Assembly: GCA_015698045.1 (NCBI GenBank)
Contig: BLAL01000090.1
Location: 62,001-126,000, forward strand
Length of the DNA stretch: 64,000 nucleotides
From: Rhizophagus clarus
Lineage: Eukaryota; Glomeromycota; Glomeromycetes; Glomerales; Glomeraceae
Reading direction: 5' to 3'
Under the pieces are notes generated by a model. That model made no database searches. It saw only the letters and a program-made list of their open reading frames with translations, and was not told where the DNA came from. How positions within the stretch are numbered: position 1 is the stretch's first letter; every line of letters starts with the position of its first letter. Made by a program: the position numbers and the translations under genes. This document shows, one piece after another, positions 47,829-60,844 of the stretch.

Positions 47829-50800
47829 TCAGTAATATCTAAAATAATTTTTGTTAATACATTTTGTATTTACCGGAGAGCTGAAATGTATATATGTACA
47901 CTTGCCCTCATCGAACCATCCTGATTCTTTTCTTTTTCGCTCCTGAATATCATGTTTCGTTCTTTTGAATATTTCGAGAGTCTCGCTTACCTTCTCATCT
48001 CCATCCCATCCAAACCAAAGTTCTTTATCGAAAGGTTCTTCCTTCCTCTTACCGGATACTCTCCCAACAACAAAATTTTCACAAATTCCTAACAGTTCAT
48101 TTTCTAATTTTTCATCTTTGACTTGGGTATGCAACCAAGCACGGGCTTTTTCATTTTGAGATTTAAATTCTGGTTGATATTTAGCTAACACTTTTTTGCA
48201 GTAAGCTAATGTTAAAAATGTGATCGATACTTTAATAACTTCATCTGTAGTTATGCCAAGGTCATCGGTGATTTGTTTGAATATACCAAAAGAACCATCT
48301 TCATTTTGAGTTTCAATAACTTTATTATACTCTTCTTTAGTTATAGATTCCTGAACTTTTTCAATAATTAATCGATTGACTGCATCTTTAGACTCTTGAT
48401 TGATGTACCATTCTTGTTCATGTACTCCCCAAAACATTGTTGCAGCAAGCTAATGTTAAGGATGTATTATTTGTTGCTTGAAGTATATCTTCGGTTGTGG
48501 ATTTAGCTGTATCGGTAAACAAAGAGGCCCTAAAAGATTCTTTCTTCTTATGAGAAACTTTCTCAATTACTATTTTCTCACAAGATTCTAAAATTTCATC
48601 CTCTAATTTTTCATCATTGATTTGAGCATGTAACCAAGCACGAGCTTTTTTACTTTGAGCTTCAAATTGATATTTAGCTAATACTTTTTTACAGTAAGCT
48701 AATGTTAAAAATGTAATCGATACTTTAATAATTTCATCTGTAGTTATGTCAAGGTCACTGATAATTTGTTTGAATGTATCAAAAAAACCATCTTCATTTT
48801 GAGTTTCAATAATTTTGTTATACACTTCCTTAGTTATAGATTCCTGAACTTTTTTGATAATTACTTGATTGACTACTTCCTTAAACTCTTGAATGAGGTA
48901 CTTTTTGTGTTCTATGCATTCTAAAATTTCTTTTTCTAATTTTTCATCTCTGACTCGAGCATGCAACCAAGATTTATAATATCGATCTTTCCATTCTGAT
49001 TCTTTGTAGTTGCAGTAAACCAATTTTAAGAATTCGTCCAATACACTATCACGTTTTGATGAATTATTATCGATTGTAATCTTGCTATTGGTTACATTAT
49101 TAAGTGCACCTTCGGTTGTGGATTTTGATTGTTTAATTTGATCGGAAACGGTTTTGTCTAATTTAATAGAATCATCGGCTGTTTGATCTTTTTGGATATT
49201 TCAGACGATTTAGGAATAACATTTGGAGCAGATACACTATCTACTTGAAGTATACCTGCGGATTTAGCTATATCGCTAATATAATTACCCCAACCAGATC
49301 CCCAATCAGACCAATAATTCCAAAAAGTTTCTTTCTTCTTATTAGAAGCTTTTTCAACTACAATTTTCTCACAAGCTTCTAAAATTTCTTTTTCTAATTT
49401 TTCATCTTTGATTTGAGAATGCAACCAAGCAAGGGCTTTTTCATTTTGATCTGTCAATTTTGACTTATGTTTTCCTAATATTTTGTTGCTGTAAGCCAAT
49501 GTTAAGAATGTGTACGAATTGAGGATGAAATATTTTCGGTTGTAATTACTCCAAGTTTTTCGGTAATTCTGTCAGATATTTTTTCGTACGAACCTTCATT
49601 ATTTTGAATTTCAATGATTTCTGTAATTTCTTCTTCGGTTACAGTTTCTTGAATTTCTTCGATAACCGACTGATCTGCTTTTTCTTTGATTACTTTTTTC
49701 GTTGCATGTTCAACAACAACTGTATCAGTTGTTTCTAATAATTCATTAATTTTTTCATCACTTCCTGATTCGGTCTTTAAATATTTCTCTGCCTTTTCAA
49801 CTTTTTCTTTTAGTTCTGGTGAAGTATCAGTAGATGATGTTTTTCTCAGGAAGGATAAGGTTAAAGCGGTATCGAGTAATTTTTTATTATCGGGTAATTT
49901 ATTTCTGAAATAAGTTTTAACAGATGATACTAATGACTCATTTGACTCAACATCGAGCTCCTTAGAGACGGTGTCGGTAAGTTCTAAAGATCCATCATTC
50001 TTTTGTTTTGATACTATTTCCGTTACTTTTTCGGTTGTGGTAGAGTTTTTGACAGTAGAAATGGCATTTTCTTTTTCTTTTTTGACACTTTGTTCAACAA
50101 TAATCTTTTCCGATGTTGTCAATAACTCTTCTACTAACTTTTCATCTTTGAGTTCCGCAATAAGATATTTTTTGGCTTTTTCAGATTGTTCTTTATATTG
50201 ATCTTGGGATTGAGATGTAATATTTAAGTAACGGAGTGATAAGGCCGTTTCCCATACATTTTTTGGGATTGATTTTAATTTCTCACTAACACTATAACTC
50301 TGAACTGATGATTGTATGTTGTCAGAAGAGATGTCAATTTTCTGGGAAACGGTTTCACTTAATTTAATAGAACCATCGACTTTTTGGTTATCAACGATCT
50401 TTTCGGGTGTCTCAGGAGTGGTTTGCGATTTAAGAATAAGAAGTGCATCAGTTTTAATTCCACTGTCGGTTTTTGCTTCAATTGTATATATATATATATC
50501 CTCAATTGTATGAGAAACATATTTGTTAGAAGTTTCAGAAGCGGTCTTTGATCCAATCATAATAAGTGCGTCGATTTTATCAAGAAAATCTCCAACAAAA
50601 TTTTCAAAAAATTTATAAGAACTTGAAATTTAGTTGGTGATTATGGTACGTGGTTGACTACAGATTGTATGGCTACGCCAACCCAATTGACCCAAATAGG
50701 TTCTAACACTTCATTTATTTTAAGATATTCGACGACAAATTTTTTTGCCAATTCACGTAATTTTTCAATTCACTGATATTCTTCAAGTAAGCTTCAACTT

Positions 50801-51719
50801 CTTTATATGTTTTCATCCATACCACGTGAACTGTATAACAATCTTTCTCATGTAACAAAGTTTCTAAAAGTGCTGTAAGTAAAGAGTTATGAAATGTATT
50901 TAATATGTGAATAAAATATATGATTATAAAGTAAGTTATTACCTGTAATTAATATGGTGCCACAGATATCAATGTCGGAAATTTTCATGTCATTATCTTT
51001 TATAGTTGATGTAAAAGCTTTTATCAGTTCATCTTTGGAATTAAAATTAAATAAGTTTGCTAATGTATCTGTTAGTTTGAAACTACCATTTTTACAGTGA
51101 TTAGTTATCAAATTACATAAATTATAAAAGAGAATGGTAGTTTTAAAGAATTTTGTTGATTTTGTTGTAAATTTGGGTTTAGAAAAAGAATAGAAATAGA
51201 CAACGAAATGAAGTTTTCCTTTATTAGATCTGGGTGGTATTTTATTTTTTGGTTTTGTTAAATCGCGTTTAAAATCCAATTTTTTTTCTTTAATAAGGTC
51301 TTTTATATCAAGGATACAAGATCCTAAACTTACATTCTTAAAGAGAGTATTATCACCATAAACTCGGATCTTAAATTTTTTATTAATGTCATAAATTGGA
51401 ATATAAAACACTTGATTCCATTCTGGGTTGGTGCGGTTTTCGCAGGGACGAGTTTTGCAATATTCGAAACTGCTAGACGATGAACAAGTAATTTTCACAT
51501 AGGAATTCGAACTATTGCCATCAAGCCAATTGAGATTTATAATATTAATTTGCGCCACACCAACTAAAATGTCAATAAAAAATTTATAAATATTAAAAAA
51601 AATTTTAATCAAGATAAAATTCTAAAATTAATTTTTAACGGACCTGGTTCAGATGTATCTTTTACAGGAGGTGATGATTCTTTAGAATCATCATCATTTT
51701 TTATGAACGTTGAACTCAT
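47829..51719 (-). pseudogene. C2-domain protein with tandem helical repeats, decayed
   Basis: The minus-strand locus starts MSSTFIKNDDDSKESSPPVK at 51719. After an intron comes a C2 domain (VAQINIINLNWLDGNSSNSY, NRTNPEWNQVFYIPI, VSLGSCILDIKDLI), a Ca2+/lipid-binding fold, here with few acidic ligands. Then at least six copies of a roughly 120-residue unit follow. Each has a Q-x2-DGS opening (NQKVDGSIKLSETVS, KQKNDGSLELTDTVS, TQNEDGSFGIFKQIT), a middle WETALSLRYLN or FLTLAYCKKVL helix, and a WLHxQxKDEKLExEILExCE close. This unit resembles the C-terminal domain of VWA5A/PARP4-type proteins (inference). The frame shifts about four times (near 50770, 49500, 49180 and 48430) with no possible introns there, so the copy looks dead unless the assembly has errors. 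Confidence 0.65.
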
Positions 51720-52439
51720 TGTTCTAATATTCTTTAATTAAACCCAGACAAGAAAGAGAAGTTTAAGTATTCCTTCATATATATATGTAATAGTTTACTA
51801 TAATTGAAAATAAAGGTTTGAAAATTTAACTGAGTGGCGTATTTGCATAATTACGCATATAAAATATTAAATGCATTTAGTTATATTTATTAATAGAATT
51901 TAAATTTAATATTAGTAAATTCAAATTTATAATAAATTGATTTTTTTATTGTATTTTTGCTTGAAAATATTAAAAGTCATTTCATTTCTAAATTTTATGC
52001 AACGGATGTAAAAGTGTGTGTTATTTACCATAACTGAAATTATTCAGGTTGAAATAATTTGATCGCTTAAACAATTTGGTAATATAGAAAAGAACGTTAT
52101 TCGAAATTACCTTATTTGTAAATAATATACATTCATTTATAAATACAAAAATGGTTAGCACAAAAAAATTCTATTGCATATTGGCGTTAGCATTGCATTT
52201 TTTATTTTTTTTAAAAAAAAAATAATCATTATAACTTCTCTAAAACGTTAATTCATTGTTTATCTTACATATTAACATGTAAATTGAAAATTACATTGCA
52301 TATTATTTTTTTTTTAGAGACTTTAAAATATAATAGATGATTTAAATAAAATAGTGCGATAATTTTTTTTTCTAACTGATTTGTTTATAAAAGAAAATAT
52401 TTCTCTTAGAAATTTTCTGCCGCTTTCATATCCAAAGAA
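51720..52439. other. 720-bp divergent spacer
   Basis: AT-rich DNA between the decayed C2-repeat gene and the decayed channel gene, which face away from each other. A T8-A10 palindromic tract lies at 52205-52222. TATAAAAG at 52386 may be the channel gene's old TATA box, 54 bp before its ATG. Confidence 0.5.
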
Positions 52440-55400
52440 ATGAGTTCTGTAGATATTCAAGAAGAAAATAAGAATTCTACGGAAAAGGATTATGTAGCCA
52501 TTAGCCCGGATGGTTCAATAGCAGCAAAGTTTAATCCAGGTAGAGATTCTATATATTTAGAACTTTATGTTAAAAAGTATAATAAAAAAGTATATTTCTC
52601 TATTTTTACAGATTATAAGGGACGAACTTCCATATTGATCAAAAAGGTGTATACTAATGACAAGGAAATAATCATAGATATTAAAAAGATTCAACCTAAT
52701 CAAAATGTCCTTGAATGGTCTTTTGCAGTTTCAGATATCAATGAAAATTTTTGGTTTGTCGCGATCTCTTACATAATTGACAAAAACCTACCTATTCCTA
52801 AACCTGGTAAAAGTGGAACTCTAATAAAAACGTATTATAATAGAATTTATAAAATACTAGGACCTTCTATTCTCATTCTTCTCAGTATTTTTTTTATCAT
52901 TCCCTTTATCTGCATTTTCCCTTTCTATTTATGTTCTCGACTTTATGATCGTCTCTTTCCTTCTTATAATAAAAGAATATTTAATAATGAAGTATTTGAA
53001 CAATTTCAATTATCCATGAATCCTGAAAGAGAAAGAAAAATAGAGATTTTTAGATTTGACTTGACCAATTTGGAATCCATATCATCATCATCTATCGAGT
53101 ACCCTTTTGATTGAATTGTTAGTTTCCTACCTTCGAAGAATAATAATAATAATACAATACTCGTCTGCATGAATTATATAAAAATACAAAAGTTGTGCTT
53201 AATTAATAAAAATAAAGCATTCGAGATGATTGAAAAAGATTGCTTTCTGTTACCTGAGAATTTATTTAAAGAATTAGAAAACAGCAAGGACGCAAAAAGA
53301 ATTTGGAAATATCTTTTAAAATCTAGATATCGGGAATTTTTAATGACCGATAAGAGTTATAATCAACAACATATTGAAATATATAATATTAATACTTCTC
53401 AATTAGTGAACGTTTTTTACAGAGATCGTAATGAACCTGAGATTTCCGTAATAACAACTGATTCAGGTTTATTTGACTTAAATAATGAACCTGGAATTTT
53501 CGCGATATCGACTGATTCAGATTTATTTGCGTATTCTTATGGAAATAATATAATTACAATATATTTAATGGAAAGTGGACTTGAAGTTGTTTCAAAAAAA
53601 TTTGATTGTATTTTAAAAATCAAATTTTTGGAATTTATTGAAGAGAATAAACAATTATTAATCCTCGGAGAAAATAAAGACGGTGGGGGTATGAAATTTC
53701 ATATTTGGATGTTATCGGGATGCTTAGATGATCATTTTATCATTGATCATAAAACTTCTATTTTATCGGATTATGATCATGCTTTAACAAAAGCAAATGG
53801 GACGATAGTTTTTCTTAACAATGAAACAAATATTGAGGTTTTACATGATTTAATTAATATAAATACTAAGAAATCTGTGAATTCCTGTTCAATAATAAAA
53901 TTTCCAGATGAAGTTAAAAGATTTAAAGAATTATATCAATTATATAAGAAAGATGAGAGCAAACCCGAATTAGATGATGATGTGACTACTACTGTAAAAA
54001 CTGCATGCGGATTACTCGTTCACCTATATAATGATCGTAATCATCAAGAAAATGATCATAAGCTTCTTAATCTTCTTAATGTAACTAGAAAAATCATTGA
54101 ACTTTTTATAGAAAATTATCCTGATTATTGGAAACTTGTGGAGATTCAATACCCTTTAATGGCACTTCTAATTTATTCACGATCATTTTCTTTAATCAAA
54201 TTCATTCTGTTTAACAAAGACTTAAAAGCCAAAAACTTACATAGACCTCGAAGTCAATATGGCTCTTATCCAAATTATTATAAGGGTTTGGAATTATCGA
54301 AATCAGATAACGATTTGAAATCAGCTTTAAGATTTTGTAAAGGTTAGTACTTTAAATTCCTAATATTGTTTAATTTTATTTTATTTTAAATTTTATTTTA
54401 TTTTTTTTTTCTATTTAAAAGATCGAGATGCTGTTATGTTGGCATATTTATTAGAGTATTATTCTGAAAATTCTACATCTCACATTGGTTGGATGATCAA
54501 TGTTACCGAAATCCTTCCAGAATTGTCTAAACATAAATACGGTAAATTCATTTTTTACTATTTTAATTTAATAATTTTTTACTAAAAAAAAAAAAAAATT
54601 TTCATTTACCGTAGCTAATTATGTGGATTTATTATATTATAAATCTTGTTTTGGAGAGATGAAATATAATTTTCCAAATAAAAGATTTAAAACTGTATTA
54701 TATAAACAAGATTTATTAGAAGTATATTTACCACTTACCCAACGTTATACCAGCAAAATTTGTTTCTTTGTTTGCTTATTCAAAATATAGAAAATTAAGG
54801 TAAATGTAGTTTTAAAAGTTTTAAATATCATTTAAGACCAATTCATTAATTTAAATTTATGTTTATTATAGATATGATATGTCATCTGATATTTATATGG
54901 TTCCGCTTCCAAATTTTACAACTTATCCAAATGAAGAAACTGACGAAGAACCTAAAGAAAATGGAAAATTTGAAAAATTTTTGGCAATTTTGAAAATATT
55001 TATAAAATTATTAAGAAAAATCTTAATTCCGATTAATCCGTTTAAAAAGAATTTGGGTGAACAATTGAGTCCATTTCTTCAAGTTGAAAAAAATAATAGT
55101 CCATTTTTTTATATTCCGGCCATGGAAGCGGTTATAAATTCAAGATGGAATCAAACAAAAACTAATTGGATGATTTTTTTATTTAAATATCTCATATTTT
55201 TAGTCCTATTTTCTTATCTTACTCAAATTTTATTACAAAATGATGAAAATCGCAGCAAAGCGGCAAATATAGTTATGATCACAATCTTTTATTACCTTGG
55301 TATTGATTTATTCATTATCGAGTTTATGCGAGCGAAAAGCAATTTATCAATGGTAAACGCATTTGATCTATGTAGTACCATTTTTGGTATAACTAATCTT

Positions 55401-56351
55401 ACATTAATAATTTCTGGATTTGTTGCTGAATGGATTATTCTTTTAACATCAGTAACTGCTTTAATACTTTGGATTGAAATGGTATTGTTTGATGCTTTTA
55501 TGTATATGAGTTTTTAATGAAATATTATATTAACATATTGTTAAATTTATTCACATAAGCTCTTATGGTTACGATTATTCTCAGGAATAGCAATTAATAT
55601 CTATATATTTGGAAATATTTTAAAAATAATTATACCGTTTTTTGCATTTATGATTGTTTTAACAATTGGATTTGGCCATTCAATGTAAGTTTTTTATTTA
55701 TTTATTCTTCTTGTATTAAGGCCATTATAAGAAAATAATTTTTTTTTTTTTTTTTTTATAAACAGGTTTATTCTTTTTGGATATCCATCACTGGTTAATT
55801 TACAACCATCAATTCCAACTTACACACTAAATAATGGGTCTGAAAATTTTACTTTAACGGGAACTGAACCAGATAATCCATTTGATACACCATTAGATTC
55901 TATTCTTTCTGCATATTATTGGAATACACTTAATTTTGGTGATTACAATTATTGGCCACTAAAGTTATTAACTTTTTTGGCAAATATTGTTCTAGTTCTT
56001 GTTTTGTTAAATATGATTATTGCATTGATGAAGTAAGTAATATATTGTATATGCATTTATTAGAGAGATATTATTCATAATATTTATTTAATCTATCTAT
56101 CTATATAGATATAGTGACGCTTTCAATAAAGCTAAAGAAGATGGTAAAATTGGACTTTTGAATATTCAGATCAGAACTTATTAATGATTTTGAAAGACTT
56201 TATGGTGCAGACATACATAAGTCATTACAAACATCAAAATATATCTGTTTTCGTAAAGATCCAAAATTAATAGAAGAATGATCAAAAAAAATCTGAAGAT
56301 ATTAGAAAAAATAAATTATATTCATGGTTTGATGAAGGTTTATCTAAATGA
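52440..56351 (+). pseudogene. TRP-like ion channel with N-terminal propeller-like region, decayed
   Basis: A long multi-domain channel gene. The N-terminal part (MSSVDIQEENKNSTEKDYVA, ISPDGSIAAKFNPGRDSIYL; later FAISTDSDLFAYSYGNNIIT) looks like WD-type propeller strands. The C-terminal part is a cation-channel domain with membrane segments FLFKYLIFLVLFSYLTQILL, NAFDLCSTIFGITNLTLIIS, WLRLFSGIAINIYIFGNILK, a pore-like AYYWNTLNFGDYNYWPLKLL and FLANIVLVLVLLNMIIALMK. The order fits TRP/Yvc1-like channels. Exons join at 54342/54421, 54540/54616, 54796/54873, 55476/55558 and later sites. Damage: one in-frame TGA at 53112-53114 (the frame is open on both sides), a 1-base shift near 54738, another near 56167, and a stop near 56279. 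Probably a dead member of an expanded family. Confidence 0.7.
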
Positions 56352-56377
56352 TTACTAAATAGCAATACAGTAGTGGA

Positions 56378-56399
56378 TTTTTTTTTTTAAAAAAAAAAA
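56378..56399. repeat. T11-A11 perfect AT palindrome
   Basis: Eleven T followed by eleven A, 27 bp after the last conserved codon of the decayed channel gene. Same type as the tract after the signal peptidase gene. Confidence 0.65.
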
Positions 56400-56652
56400 T
56401 TGTTAATAAAACATATATATATTTGATATAAAATCCAAGATTATATAAAATACAATATAATTTAAAGTAAAAAATGATAAAATAATGAGTGTATATATAC
56501 GAATAATTTAAAAAAATCATTTTCTAAAAAAGGTTAACACCAAAAGCTTACGTTGTAACCCTGAGCTAAGCATACTCACTTGTTTATATACTACAATATT
56601 ACGATCATTTATGTAATAGCTTATACATGGACTACTCTACTTATTAATAGTT

Positions 56653-57300
56653 ATGGAATTACAAGTATATTGTTGTTTTTCTTTTTTCAAACAACTGTTG
56701 ACTAAAATTTCTGTACAATGCTTCAGAATGGACGGACAGAAGAAACAGCGATTTTTGCAATATCTGAACGGGAAACCAAAATTGATAGAAGTGGAAGTAG
56801 ACGAAGCGGTAATTCTGGTAAGTACAATGTTGGACGGCCTGTGCATCTTCTATTCGATCAACATCAAAGTTCCAGAGACTCTCGAGAAACAAACAAAATA
56901 TCTATTCCAACATCTGGAACAACTGTCAAGATGGATAATGCTCCTAGAAAGAAATCCAATGTATATTCCATCAGAAGTAACAGTCTCATGAAAGGCAGAC
57001 CATCAGAAACACCATCAAAAGATTTTTTTTGGGGCGTATATATATATATATATATATTCATTGATAGGTACTACAAACACAAAAGACAAATTATTGAGTC
57101 TATGACAGACATTCAACCAGCGCATGATTGCATGAAATGCAGACAGAAATCAACTGACGCAACTGGAACACTGGGACTTCTGCAGCTATGCAGAAACCAA
57201 TACGTGGTTTCACCTATCACAATGGAAAGAGGGCCTTCCATTTATGACAAAGACAATTCGTCCAAATTCACAACAAAGAATGGATCCATGCGCCAATTGT
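56653..57300 (+). other. coding-like relic of unknown origin, less AT-rich than its surroundings
   Basis: The block stands out by lower A+T and codon-like texture. One frame from 56728 reads MDGQKKQRFLQYLNGKPKLI, EVEVDEAVILVSTMLDGLCI, YLFQHLEQLSRWIMLLERNP. Another stretch near 57150-57300 reads LTQLEHWDFCSYAETNTWFH, LSQWKEGLPFMTKTIRP. A TA-repeat (57040-57056) interrupts it. I recognise no family. It could be a relic of a mobile element or of a transferred gene. Confidence 0.3.
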
Positions 57301-57764
57301 TTGTTGATAATGACACACAATACGAACAAGATGTGCTTAGACTTCTTAATGTATTAAAAAGCAAATATCCGTTTTATGATGAGATAAACAAAGATGTTCT
57401 ATATGATGATGAAATTGAAAGATTTACTGTTCTTTATGGTATTACTAATGTTTCCCCTGTGCTTTCATTTTATAATTCAATTTTCTGGTTACAAGACCCT
57501 ACTGGTGTTATCTACTTGTGGTCTTGTACAGATTACAGGATGATACTTGGAGGGAATAATATGAAAGAAGCTTTTACAAATTTTCTTTTTTAACAAGAAA
57601 ATCTTTGTTATATCGATGAGGAAACACATGCATTATTACTAATAAAAGAAATTAAAGATGAAACTAAAAAATGGCTTGAAAAGAATAAAGAAATTGCAAT
57701 TGAAACTGTGATATTTGATAAATCACTAAAACTAGTTGGGAGGCAACAAAGAAGAAAAAAATAA
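57288..57764 (+). pseudogene. unrecognised ORF remnant, broken
   Basis: From 57288 the frame reads MRQLFVDNDTQYEQDVLRLL, NVLKSKYPFYDEINKDVLYD, DEIERFTVLYGITNVSPVLS, SIFWLQDPTGVIYLWSCTDY, then a hydrophilic tail ending VGRQQRRKK. Composition is host-like and the frame is protein-like, but interrupted. A poly(T) run follows at about 57817. Family unknown; it may be the same unit as the coding-like block on its left. Confidence 0.35.
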
Positions 57765-58432
57765 ACATTAATTGTTTTCACTTCTTTAAATGATGCAGAT
57801 TTATTTACCATTTATTTTATTTTTTTTTTTTTTTTTTTTTTTTTGCAAGGTAGTGCAATTCATGAGTTTATTAGTCATATAAAGATAACAGATATTTCTG
57901 CTGCAAGTATAACTAATCCATTAAAACTCTGAACCGGTTCCCCATCCTATAGATTACTTCCGTGCCCTACTATCACCAATATGACATTCACCTATATCCT
58001 CCTATAGTAGCTATCAGATTATATAGGATCATTATTGTCCTATGGCTTCAGTATGTGCTTTCACTACCCTCTAAATAAAAAGAAAATTTATATGTGTATT
58101 TATACATCTTGATATTTTACCATTTATTTTATAGTCATTTATAGTATTTGTTTTATATTTTATATTTAGCTTAATTAATTCTTTTAATGTAATGTAAACT
58201 AATGTAATGTAAATAAAGATATTGCGAAAATTTGCAAAAATTTATGTAATATAAGATATTAGAAGCGATTAAGAGAAATATGTATATGACATGCTTTCAC
58301 TAGATTTCCGATCCTGACCCATTACCCAATTTTTGCTTGTATCACTAAGATCTGTAGCATAAATTCTAGAGTTAGCAAGAGATAAAAAACTAACCTATAC
58401 TTTATTTTTATAATATTCATTTCTTAGTGCAT

Positions 58433-59062
58433 TATAGTCGACTCTCGATATACTAAAGTTTGATATAACGAATTTTTTAATATAACAGATCTTTAACATT
58501 GTACTAATTTAAACATATAAAAAAATTTTGCTATACTAAATATAACTAATAAAATACTGTACAATGTTTAACGAAGTAATATAAAAACTACATGCAGAAT
58601 GACTCATTTTATAACGAATTTTTTATAGCAAATTTAAACAAAGATATTTTCACAAATGTATTTTACTATAAAAAATAATTTAACATCAATTTTACATGAG
58701 TTTTTTTTTAAATATAGTAATTTCAAGTATTTTATAAAATAAATAATGATAGATATTTGTGTTTCATATTTTATTTTATTTTCCAGAAAACGTAAGAACT
58801 ACCCCAGTCGTACTGACAAAAATTTCGCAGTTACATGATTTTTGGCCGCATTACGGAATTATGCACTAACATGTGAAAGTATCTGGTGACAAATAAACTG
58901 TGACAAATAAATTTTCGCCTACTCGAAAAAAACTGTCACTCAGATAAATATAAACAATAAAAACGAGGAGAGTATGATGACGTGAAGATTAAAATTGCAA
59001 TCATGTGACTGCGAAATTTATATCAGTGTGACTGGGCTAGTAAAAACGTAAGTCTCACTGTA
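58433..59062. mobile_element. possible pogo/Tigger-like relic
   Basis: The left side TATAGTCGACTCTCGATATA and right side AAGTCTCACTGTA resemble inverted pogo-type ends (CAGT-x-GAGACTC pattern) bounded by TA. No transposase is readable. A younger MITE (58803-59036) sits close to the right end. Support is weak because the ends match only in part. Confidence 0.3.
58803..59036. mobile_element. 234-bp MITE, distant relative of family A
   Basis: Left end CCCAGTCGTACTGACAAAAA and right end GTGTGACTGGG are inverted complements over about 36 bp at roughly 83 per cent identity (both arms reach an AATTTCGCAGT core and ACATGA). Flanks suggest a CTA duplication. CCCAGT ends and an inner ACATGATTTTTGGC stretch tie it to the copies at 7325 and 12802. 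No ORF. Confidence 0.7.
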
Positions 59063-60844
59063 GCAAAAATTATCTTTTTAAACCTTCTTGTATTATTTTT
59101 TTGATTTGATCAAAATATGCAAGTTTATGTATAACAAAAATATATTTTTTGACCTGAAATAAAATAATTTATTATACATGTTATACAGTAAGCATTAATA
59201 AAAAAATGATGTTATAGATTCAGAAAAGGAATTTTGGATTGGTGGGTAATTATTTGATTGTACTATAGAATTTAAATAATATGATGTAATGTTAGAAAAC
59301 AAAATTGGTAGATATACATATATACATATATACATAGAAAAAATCAATAGAAGTTTGTATTGATGTAAAATAAGTAATAAAGAGTAGATATAATCATTTT
59401 CTAATAAGATTGTTAATTGCTAATCTGCCTAAAATTGGTACTTTGCTACTAATTAAATTTGAGGCAAAAAATTAAAAGTATTATTTTGAATTATTTTGTG
59501 ATTTATTGATTAGATTTCAATGAATTATTAAGTTGTTTAATAGCTTTTAATGCTCTTTTTAAAATAAAAAAAAAGATCTTTAAAATTGGTCTGGTATATC
59601 ACAAGATAATTAAAAAACCCATTTTTTCAAATATGTATCAAATGCAATATGGTATTTTTTAAAAAATAGTTTTTGCATTTATCTCATAATATACTGGTTC
59701 AATTTTGAAGGTCTTTTTTTTTATTTTGAAAAGAATACTGAGAGCTACAAATAATATAAGAATTATCAAAATCAAATCACTGGATTACAAAATAATGTAA
59801 AATAAAGTATTTAGTTTTTCTTCCAAATTTTATTATAAAATCAATTTCGTAATCTTGGACAAGTATAATTATATACTAATTGGCCATTTATTTGCTGTAA
59901 CAAGTTATTCAAAATATACATATTACATAATTATTACATTATTATACAAACTTTTCCTATATCAATAGTAACCTTCTGATCAACAATCACTCAAACCATT
60001 TTAAACTTGCTGCTATTTGCTTTGTCTTTAAGATTATGTTAGAATAAAATTAAGAAAGTAAACCTATCAATATTATTACAAATACTGAAACTCCTGTTAA
60101 TAAAAATAAATATGATATTAATGAAGAGTACAATACTGTAAATACCAGTTCTTTTATACTTATAAAAATAAGTGTTATTTATATGTAGCAAAAGGTTTAT
60201 TTATTAATTAAATATAAATATGAAGGTAAAATAAAATATAATAAATTACTAATAAATATTTTACCATTAATCAATTTGCGAAAGTTACACAATTAACTTA
60301 AATAAAAAAATGTAAATTAATCTATTACAAATAGGTAATGCATACACTAGCAATTACTCTTAAACACAAGCATTAATTTATAAATAAACTAATATTTTAA
60401 ATAATGAGATAACTTATTAAATAAATATTTTATTTTATTTAAACAAAATTATCTGTCATTATATTAATTAAAATGCCTATATTTATATAAAAAACAACTA
60501 TACTAAATTTATTTGACATATTTAATATATTACATAAATACTACTTATTTTATATATTTTACATATTTATTATATTGTATATATTTAATATATCAAACAT
60601 TTGCAATATTCATAATATTTATAACATTTATAACATTCATAATATTTATGATATTTGCAATATTTGCAATATACTATATATCATGGGCCATAGTATCCCT
60701 TCTATATATAGTACACCCCTCAAAAAATTTGCTAGAATTTTAAAATATCTGGGTACTTTACATAGAAAATTCTAATTTAAAGCTTAAAATTTTGTAAAAT
60801 ACCTGGGATATAATACTAAGTTTATATATAATGTATATTCCAGA

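Noticed and set aside
48420-48450. A short intron to restore the frame in the C2-repeat gene
   Set aside because: The possible donor and acceptor are about 25 nt apart, too short for this genome's introns; a frame shift is the simpler reading.
53112-53168. An intron removing the in-frame TGA in the channel gene
   Set aside because: The only GT-AG pairs here give introns of 27-42 nt and break the frame, so a true stop is more likely.
60513-60775. Two overlapping open frames rich in Ile, Tyr and Phe
   Set aside because: They are translations of an AT-rich minisatellite and carry no protein signature.
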